Shown piece after piece: positions 58,762 through 64,000 of a stretch of 64,000 nucleotides of DNA (its first letter is position 1; every line of letters starts with the position of its first letter). The DNA is from Sphingomonas sp. LM7 (GTDB lineage: Bacteria > Pseudomonadota > Alphaproteobacteria > Sphingomonadales > Sphingomonadaceae): NCBI RefSeq assembly GCF_002002925.1, contig NZ_CP019511.1:620001-684000 (forward strand), read 5' to 3'. The notes below the pieces were generated by a model. The model saw only the letters and a list, made by a program, of their open reading frames with translations. It had not been told where the DNA came from and ran no database searches. The translations under genes were made by a program, and so were the position numbers.

Positions 58762-58793
58762 GGCCGGTGTCCGGTTTCGTACCGACACCGGCC
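58762..58793 (+). terminator. hairpin after the M16 protease gene
   Basis: GGCCGGTGTC plus GGT pairs with ACC plus GACACCGGCC across a five-base loop and one bulge, beginning seven bases after the stop. A weak T-rich TGTTCTT follows. Likely the 3' end of the sigma/FecR/receptor/protease unit. Confidence 0.65.
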
Positions 58794-58853
58794 TGTTCTT
58801 GAAACTACGCGACCGGACCAGCGTTGGCGCTTCGAACCTTCGGAGAGCCCCCC

Positions 58854-59924
58854 ATGACGACCTTTGTCCCGTATTCGCCCGCCGTGGAACAGGTCGAGCC
58901 CGAGGAAGCGGAGACGATCCGCGAACTGGAAGCCGCGATCCGCGAAATCCAGGATACCACCGCCGCCGATTACGGCAGCACTATCCGCGGCGTGCACGCC
59001 AAGGGGCATGGGCTGCTCAAGGCCAGCCTGAGCGTGGCCGAGGGATTGCCGCCCGAGCTGGCGCAGGGACTGTTCGCCGAGCCGCGGCGCTATGACGCGG
59101 TGCTGCGCTTCTCGACGGCGCCCGGCGATATCCTCGACGACAGCGTCAGCTCGCCGCGCGGTCTGGCGCTCAAGGTCCTCGACGTGTCGGGCGAGCGGCT
59201 CGCGGGGACGCCGGCCAGCGACGGCCAAGACTTCGTGCTGGTCAACGGCCCGGCCTTTGGCAACCCGACTCCGGCCAAGTTCCTGCCCGGCCTCAAGCTG
59301 CTCGCCAAGACCACCGACAAGGCCGATGGCGCCAAGGCGGTGTTCTCGGGCGTGATGCAGACGGTGGAAGGCGCGCTGGAGAGCGTCGGCATCAAGAGCC
59401 CGCTGATCGCCACGCTGGGCGGCGCGCCCAATACGCATCCGCTGGGCGACATCTATTTCAGCCAGGTGCCGTTCCGCTTCGGCGATTATATCGCCAAATT
59501 CTCGGTGGCGCCGGTCTCGCCCTGGCTCACCGATTTGAAGGGGGACAAGGTCAATGCGCATGACCGGCCCGAGGCTTTGCGCGAAGTGATCCGCGAGACG
59601 ATCGCCACGCAGGGCGGCGAATGGGAGCTGCGCGTCCAGCTCTGCACCGATCTGGAGAAGATGCCGATCGAGGACGCATCGGTGATCTGGGACGAGGCGG
59701 AGAGCCCGTTCCGTGCCGTAGCGCGGATCACGGTCGATCCGCAGATCAGCTGGCAGCACGGCACGTCCGAGCGCGAGGAGGCCGATCTCGCCTTCAGCCC
59801 CTGGCACGGGCTCGCCGCGTTCCAGCCGCTCGGCGGAGTCAATCGCGCGCGCAAGCCGGTCTATGAACAGTCGCAGGCGTTTCGCGGCTGCCCCGTCCAC
59901 GCTGCCGCATCGCGGCCCGCATGA
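58854..59924 (+). CDS. catalase-like haem protein (small catalase-fold family)
   Basis: 356 residues from the ATG at 58854 (MTTFVPYSPAVEQ). The catalase-fold beta-barrel begins around GVHAKGHGLLKA, in the place of the catalase distal His motif (HAKG), followed by LRFSTAPGD and SSPRGLALKVLDV. DFVLVNGPAF and the C-terminal DLAFSPWHGLAAFQPLG are family-typical. The classical proximal R-x3-D-x3-Y haem motif of full catalases is not seen, so activity is uncertain; related small proteins bind haem and act as peroxidases or catalases. No signal peptide. Overlaps the iron-sulfur subunit gene by four bases. Confidence 0.88.
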   Translation: MTTFVPYSPAVEQVEPEEAETIRELEAAIREIQDTTAADYGSTIRGVHAKGHGLLKASLSVAEGLPPELAQGLFAEPRRYDAVLRFSTAPGDILDDSVSSPRGLALKVLDVSGERLAGTPASDGQDFVLVNGPAFGNPTPAKFLPGLKLLAKTTDKADGAKAVFSGVMQTVEGALESVGIKSPLIATLGGAPNTHPLGDIYFSQVPFRFGDYIAKFSVAPVSPWLTDLKGDKVNAHDRPEALREVIRETIATQGGEWELRVQLCTDLEKMPIEDASVIWDEAESPFRAVARITVDPQISWQHGTSEREEADLAFSPWHGLAAFQPLGGVNRARKPVYEQSQAFRGCPVHAAASRPA

Positions 59925-60388
59925 CCGTCCCGGTCTCGCTCAAGATCAACGGGCGCCCGGTCCAGCGCACGATCGAGCCGTGGGTGACCCTGCTCGATTT
60001 GCTGCGCGAGCAGGAGGGGCTGACCGGCACCAAGAAGGGCTGCGACCACGGCCAGTGCGGCGCGTGCACCGTTCTGATCGACGGCAAGCGCATCAACAGC
60101 TGCCTGACCCTCGCGGTAACGCGCGAAGGCGCCGAAATCGTCACAATCGAAGGCCTCGCGCAGGGCGACACTCTACACCCCCTCCAACAAGCCTTCATCA
60201 ACCACGACGCGTTCCAGTGCGGCTATTGCACGCCGGGGCAGATCTGCTCGGCGCAGGGGCTGATCAACGAGGGCCGCGCCGTGACACGCGACGATGTGCG
60301 CGAACTGATGAGCGGCAATCTGTGCCGTTGCGGCGCCTATACAAACATCGCCGACGCGATCCTCGACGTGCTGGAGGATGCGCGATGA
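59921..60388 (+). CDS. paoA: aldehyde oxidoreductase 2Fe-2S subunit (PaoA/YagT-like)
   Basis: 155 residues, the small subunit of a molybdenum hydroxylase. Plant-type ferredoxin domain with Cys41, Cys46, Cys49 (CDHGQCGAC) and Cys61. The C-terminal alpha domain has CGYCTPG and CRCGAY for the second 2Fe-2S cluster. E. coli PaoA carries a Tat signal, but this protein starts directly at the ferredoxin domain, so the enzyme is probably cytoplasmic. Coupled by ATGA at both ends to the catalase-like gene and the FAD subunit gene. The symbol is by homology of layout, not proven orthology. Confidence 0.9.
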   Translation: MTVPVSLKINGRPVQRTIEPWVTLLDLLREQEGLTGTKKGCDHGQCGACTVLIDGKRINSCLTLAVTREGAEIVTIEGLAQGDTLHPLQQAFINHDAFQCGYCTPGQICSAQGLINEGRAVTRDDVRELMSGNLCRCGAYTNIADAILDVLEDAR

Positions 60389-61395
60389 ACCGCTTCGACT
60401 ATGTCCGCGCGGCCAGCGTGGCGGACGCAGTGCAGGCATTCGCGCCCGACTCGCGCTACCTCGCTGGCGGCACCAACCTGATCGACTTGATGAAGGAAAA
60501 TGTCGAACGGCCCGGGCGGGTGATCGACATCAACCAGCTGCCGCTGGGGGCTATCGAGGAACTGGCGGAAGGCGGGCTGCGGCTGGGCGCTTTGGTGAGC
60601 AATGCCGACACCGCCTATGACGAGCGGATCGAGCGGCGCTATCCGTTGCTCAGCTCCGCGATCCTTGCCGGTGCCAGCCCGCAGCTGCGCAACGCCGCGA
60701 CCAACGGCGGCAATCCGAACCAGCGCACCCGCTGCTATTATTTCTACGACACCGCCACGCCGTGCAACAAGCGCGCGCCGGGCTCCGGCTGCGGCGCGAT
60801 CAGCGGGGTGAACCGTATCCACGCGATCCTCGGCGCCAGCGACCAGTGCATCGCGACGCATCCTTCCGACATGTGCGTTGCGCTCGCCGCGCTGGATGCC
60901 GACGTGCGGGTCGCGGGTCCGCAAGGCGAGCGTGTGATATCCTTTGCCGACTATCATCGGCTGCCCGGCGACGAACCGTGGCGCGACAACAACCTCCAGC
61001 CCGGCGAACTGGTGACCGGCATCGACTTGCCGGCCGAGGGCTTTGCCGAGCATTACAGCTATCTCAAGCTGCGCGACCGGCTGTCCTATGCGTTTGCGCT
61101 GGTCTCGGTCGCGGCGGCGTTGCGCTTCGAGGACGGGCGGATCGCCGAAGCGCGGATCGCGCTGGGCGGGGTGGCGCACAAGCCGTGGCGGAAGCCCGAG
61201 GCCGAGGGGCTGCTGGTCGGGCAGGAGCCGTCGCACGGCGCGTTCCTGGCCGCGGCCGACATTTTGCTCGCCGGCGCGGTGGGACAGGGCGAGAATGACT
61301 TCAAGATTCCGCTTGCCCGAAAGGCGATCGTGCGGGCGCTGCGCCAGGCCGCGGACGCCACGCCCCAATCCCAGATCGACAAGCGAGTGGCATGA
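60385..61395 (+). CDS. paoB: aldehyde oxidoreductase FAD subunit with extra 4Fe-4S site (PaoB/YagS-like)
   Basis: 336 residues. FAD-binding PCMH-type domain: LAGGTNLIDLMKENVERPG holds the dinucleotide loop, followed by the CO-dehydrogenase flavoprotein C-terminal domain. An additional Cys cluster (RCYYFYDTATPCNKR, SGCGAI, then ASDQC) matches the loop that in E. coli PaoB binds a 4Fe-4S cluster. The middle protein of the PaoABC-type complex, moving electrons from the Mo site to FAD and the acceptor. Start overlaps the previous stop (ATGA). Confidence 0.92.
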   Translation: MNRFDYVRAASVADAVQAFAPDSRYLAGGTNLIDLMKENVERPGRVIDINQLPLGAIEELAEGGLRLGALVSNADTAYDERIERRYPLLSSAILAGASPQLRNAATNGGNPNQRTRCYYFYDTATPCNKRAPGSGCGAISGVNRIHAILGASDQCIATHPSDMCVALAALDADVRVAGPQGERVISFADYHRLPGDEPWRDNNLQPGELVTGIDLPAEGFAEHYSYLKLRDRLSYAFALVSVAAALRFEDGRIAEARIALGGVAHKPWRKPEAEGLLVGQEPSHGAFLAAADILLAGAVGQGENDFKIPLARKAIVRALRQAADATPQSQIDKRVA

Positions 61396-63647
61396 CCATG
61401 GCGACCGACGGCAATGCGATAGCGATCGGCACGCCGCTGGCGCGCGTTGATGGTGTGCTCAAGGTCACCGGCAAGGCGCGCTATGCCGCCGAGCATCCGG
61501 CGCCTGGCCTGCTCTATGGCGTGGTCGTGTCGTCGGCGATTGCGAGGGGCCGCATTGTCGCGATCGACGAGGTGGCGGCACGCGCGGTGCCCGAGGTGGT
61601 GGAAGTGCTGACCCATCTGAACCGCCCGGACACGGCGTGGTTCGACCGCAGCTACAAGGACGATGTCGCCGCGCCGGGCTCGCCGTTCCGCGCGCTGTAC
61701 GACGACGAAATCCTGTTCAGCGGCCAGCCGGTGGCGCTGGTGGTGGCGACCAGCTTCGAGGCGGCGCGCCACGCCGCCGCGCTGCTCGACATGCGCTACG
61801 AGGCGAGGCCGCACAACACCTCGCTCGAAGTCGCGCTGCCCGATCGTTTCATGCCGGCGAAGAAGCGCTCGGGCTTCATGCCGCCCAAGAACCGCGGCGA
61901 TGCGCGAACTGCCTTTGCCGAGGCGGCGGTGAAGGTCTCAGGCGATTTCCATCACGGCGTGGAGCATCACAATCCGATGGAGCTGCACGCCTCGACCGTG
62001 ATTTGGGAGGGCGACGGCAAGATCACGGTCTATGACAAGACCCAGGGATCGAAGAACGTCCAGGCCTATCTGGCTAGCGTATTCGGCTTTTCGGCGAAGG
62101 ACGTGCGGGTGATGAACCCCTATGTCGGGGGCGCGTTCGGATCCGGGCTGCGGCCGCAATATTCGGTCTATCTGGCGACGATGGCGGCCAAGCTGCTCGA
62201 ACGATCGGTGCGCGTGGTGCTGACCCGCCAGCAGCAGTTCACCATGACTTACCGCCCCGAATGCTTCCAGTCGATATCGCTGGGGGCGGACGCTGATGGT
62301 AAGCTGACGGCGATCGTCAACGACGCCACCACGGCAACATCGCGCTTCGAGAATTACATGGAGACGATCGTCAACTGGGGCATGATGAACTATGCCTGCG
62401 ACAACGCCGAAGGCGTGTCCAACATCGCCGCGATCGACACCTACACGCCGGGCGACATGCGCGCGCCGGGCGCCGCGACGGGCATGACGCTGTTCGAAAT
62501 GGCGATGGACGAGCTGGCCTATGCCGCGGGCGTCGATCCGCTCGAGCTTCGGCTGATCAACTATTCCGACAAGGATGCGATGAACGACACGCCGTTCACC
62601 AGCAAGGCGCTGCGCGAGGCCTATGCGGCAGGCGCGGAGGCATTCGGCTGGTCGAGGCGCACGCCCGAGCCGCGATCGATGCGCGACGGCAAGGAGCTGG
62701 TCGGCTGGGGCATGGCGACCGGGATGTGGGACGCGTTCTTTATCAAGACCAGCGCCAGCGCGCGGCTGGGCGCGAACGGGCATCTGGAGGTTTCCAGCGC
62801 GACGTCGGACATCGGCACGGGCACCTATACGGTGATGACTCAAATCGCCGCGGGCGTGCTTGGTCTGTCGGTCGAGCAGATCACTGCCAGGCTCGGCGAT
62901 TCCGACCTGCCGGCGGCGCCGGTCGAGGGCGGATCCTGGGGTGCGGCATCCACCGGCGCAGCGGTCCAGCTTGCCTGCGAGGCGATCGCCGACAAGCTGG
63001 TCAAGGCAGCGGGCAAGATCGACGGCAGGCCGCTTGGCGATGCGGCGTTCGAAGACCTGCTGTTCGAACAAGGCGCGATGCGGCGGAAGGATGGGGCAGG
63101 GCGTGCCGTATCCTTTGTGGAGGCGATGGCGGCCGCGGGACTATCCTCGATCGAAGTCGAGGAGACCGCGGGGCCCGGCATCGGCGGGATGATCAGCATG
63201 ATGAGCAAGTCGCGCAACACCCACAGCGCGATCTTCGCCGAAGTAAAGATCGACGAGGAACTCAGCGTCATCCGGGTCACGCGCGTCGTCAATGCCGTCG
63301 CCGCCGGGCGGATCATCAATCCGCGCACCGCGCGCAGCCAGATACTGGGCGGCGTGGTGATGGGGATCAGCGCCGCGTTGCACGAAGAGACCAAGGCGGA
63401 TCACCGCCTCGGCCGCTTCATGAACCACAGCTTCGCCGAATATCATGTGCCGGTGAATGCCGACATCCACGACATCGAAGTGATCTTCGTCGACGAACCC
63501 GATCCCGAAGTAAGCCCGCTCGGCGTGAAGGGGTTGGGCGAGATCGGCATCGTCGCGACGGCGGCGGCGGTGGCGAACGCGATCCACCACGCCACCGGCA
63601 AGCGGCTGCGCAGCCTGCCGATCACGATGGACCAGTTGCTGGATTAA
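61392..63647 (+). CDS. paoC: aldehyde oxidoreductase molybdenum-binding subunit (PaoC/YagR-like)
   Basis: 751 residues, the large catalytic subunit of the xanthine oxidase family. N-terminal ald_Xan_dh domain (RVDGVLKVTGKARYAAEHP), then Mo-cofactor domains: NPYVGGAFGSG, AMDELAYAAGVDPLELRL, and the C-terminal GVKGLGEIG with the catalytic Glu717. Oxidises aldehydes to carboxylic acids. Overlaps the FAD gene by four bases. PaoABC enzymes use MCD (cytosine dinucleotide) cofactor and need a PaoD/XdhC-type maturation protein, which is not visible within the window, so it may lie beyond the right edge. Confidence 0.93.
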   Translation: MTMATDGNAIAIGTPLARVDGVLKVTGKARYAAEHPAPGLLYGVVVSSAIARGRIVAIDEVAARAVPEVVEVLTHLNRPDTAWFDRSYKDDVAAPGSPFRALYDDEILFSGQPVALVVATSFEAARHAAALLDMRYEARPHNTSLEVALPDRFMPAKKRSGFMPPKNRGDARTAFAEAAVKVSGDFHHGVEHHNPMELHASTVIWEGDGKITVYDKTQGSKNVQAYLASVFGFSAKDVRVMNPYVGGAFGSGLRPQYSVYLATMAAKLLERSVRVVLTRQQQFTMTYRPECFQSISLGADADGKLTAIVNDATTATSRFENYMETIVNWGMMNYACDNAEGVSNIAAIDTYTPGDMRAPGAATGMTLFEMAMDELAYAAGVDPLELRLINYSDKDAMNDTPFTSKALREAYAAGAEAFGWSRRTPEPRSMRDGKELVGWGMATGMWDAFFIKTSASARLGANGHLEVSSATSDIGTGTYTVMTQIAAGVLGLSVEQITARLGDSDLPAAPVEGGSWGAASTGAAVQLACEAIADKLVKAAGKIDGRPLGDAAFEDLLFEQGAMRRKDGAGRAVSFVEAMAAAGLSSIEVEETAGPGIGGMISMMSKSRNTHSAIFAEVKIDEELSVIRVTRVVNAVAAGRIINPRTARSQILGGVVMGISAALHEETKADHRLGRFMNHSFAEYHVPVNADIHDIEVIFVDEPDPEVSPLGVKGLGEIGIVATAAAVANAIHHATGKRLRSLPITMDQLLD

Positions 63648-64000
63648 GGTCCGAAGCCGTGGCTGGTCGAGGGGAGGGCCAACGCAGCGTGAAGCGTTAC
63701 GGGCCAAAGGTCACACCAGGGTCACACCGTCGCACATGTTTCAACGGCGGCGTGGCCCCGCGGAAAATCGCAGAGGTCAGCCGGACGCGGGTTTGTGTTT
63801 CCGGCTAGATCGACACCGGCAAAAAGCGAGGGCCAAGGCTCCGGGCGTCGATCCCAGCGGGCGAAATCCTAAATTTCAAGCGGTTTGTCAGGCTGCAGCC
63901 GAAGTCCCCAGCCACCGATCCGACCCCGCACTTCGCGAGCGATGTCTTTGCGGAGATGCCCCCTCCCTCGCCTTCGGCGTCATCTCCCCCGCTACGCGAG
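63648..64000. other. gene-free right edge
   Basis: 353 bases without a supportable gene. A direct repeat GGTCACACC occurs at 63709-63717 and 63720-63728 (11-base period). CCCTCCC-like sequence near 63960-63970 resembles the palindromic family but is cut by the window edge. No tRNA cloverleaf or terminator was identified; short frames here have no family resemblance. Confidence 0.5.

Noticed and set aside
55918..58788. 956-codon minus-strand frame opposite the M16 protease
   Set aside because: Same shadow effect; the sense frame has the HLFEH motif, a signal peptide and full family length.

Overview
The window looks like chromosome of a sphingomonad (Alphaproteobacteria, Sphingomonadales). 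It is GC-rich, with long antisense shadow ORFs behind most real genes. It carries RcdA, an alphaproteobacterial single-Cys DksA, large TonB-dependent receptors of the Xanthomonas/Caulobacter type, a FecI/FecR pair, and many CCCTCCC-type palindromic intergenic repeats. The species assignment is inference from gene content. I see no rRNA, tRNA, transposase, phage gene or CRISPR array.

Layout. (1) 1-17.5 kb is core and housekeeping: a truncated PpiD-like foldase, tpiA, an MFS exporter, a hydrolase-fold protein that has lost its catalytic serine, a GGDEF/EAL protein, an M17 aminopeptidase, a putative M14-like peptidase coupled to a serine beta-lactamase-fold hydrolase, rimO, a DUF486 protein coupled to a K+ channel, and the tightly packed serS-surE-nlpD-like run. 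(2) 17.5-23.4 kb holds a low-complexity PEP-CTERM-like surface protein, dksA, a PilZ protein, two YdcH/DUF465 proteins, rcdA, an orphan membrane protein of atypical composition, a nitronate monooxygenase and a gamma-carbonic anhydrase. (3) 23.6-36.7 kb holds a PA14-containing GH31 glycosidase, three small tandem genes behind a hairpin that covers the first ribosome binding site, a secreted tandem TonB_C protein, an S9 peptidase, and a complete RND tripartite efflux operon with a palindromic candidate operator upstream.

(4) 36.8-41.0 kb is a compact minus-strand operon joining a nucleoside hydrolase, a single-haem lipoprotein and a Tat-exported multicopper oxidase; I know of no described pathway with this combination. 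(5) 41.4-50.9 kb is an alpha-glucan utilisation locus: coupled LacI and IclR regulators, an SLC45-type sugar permease, a TonB-dependent receptor and a GH97 glucosidase. Two related TGCAA/TTGCA palindromes lie in the promoter regions of loci 4 and 5. (6) 51.0-58.8 kb is an ECF sigma / FecR / STN-type TonB receptor cassette followed by a periplasmic M16 protease, reminiscent of protein-import systems such as Fus. (7) 58.9-63.6 kb is a catalase-like gene translationally coupled to a three-subunit PaoABC-type molybdenum aldehyde oxidoreductase. The last 350 bases hold no gene I can support.

The strongest candidates for undescribed biology are the nucleoside hydrolase-cytochrome-multicopper oxidase operon, the sigma/anti-sigma/receptor/M16 cassette, and the catalase-PaoABC coupling. 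All calls are from reading motifs and translations; no database search was run.
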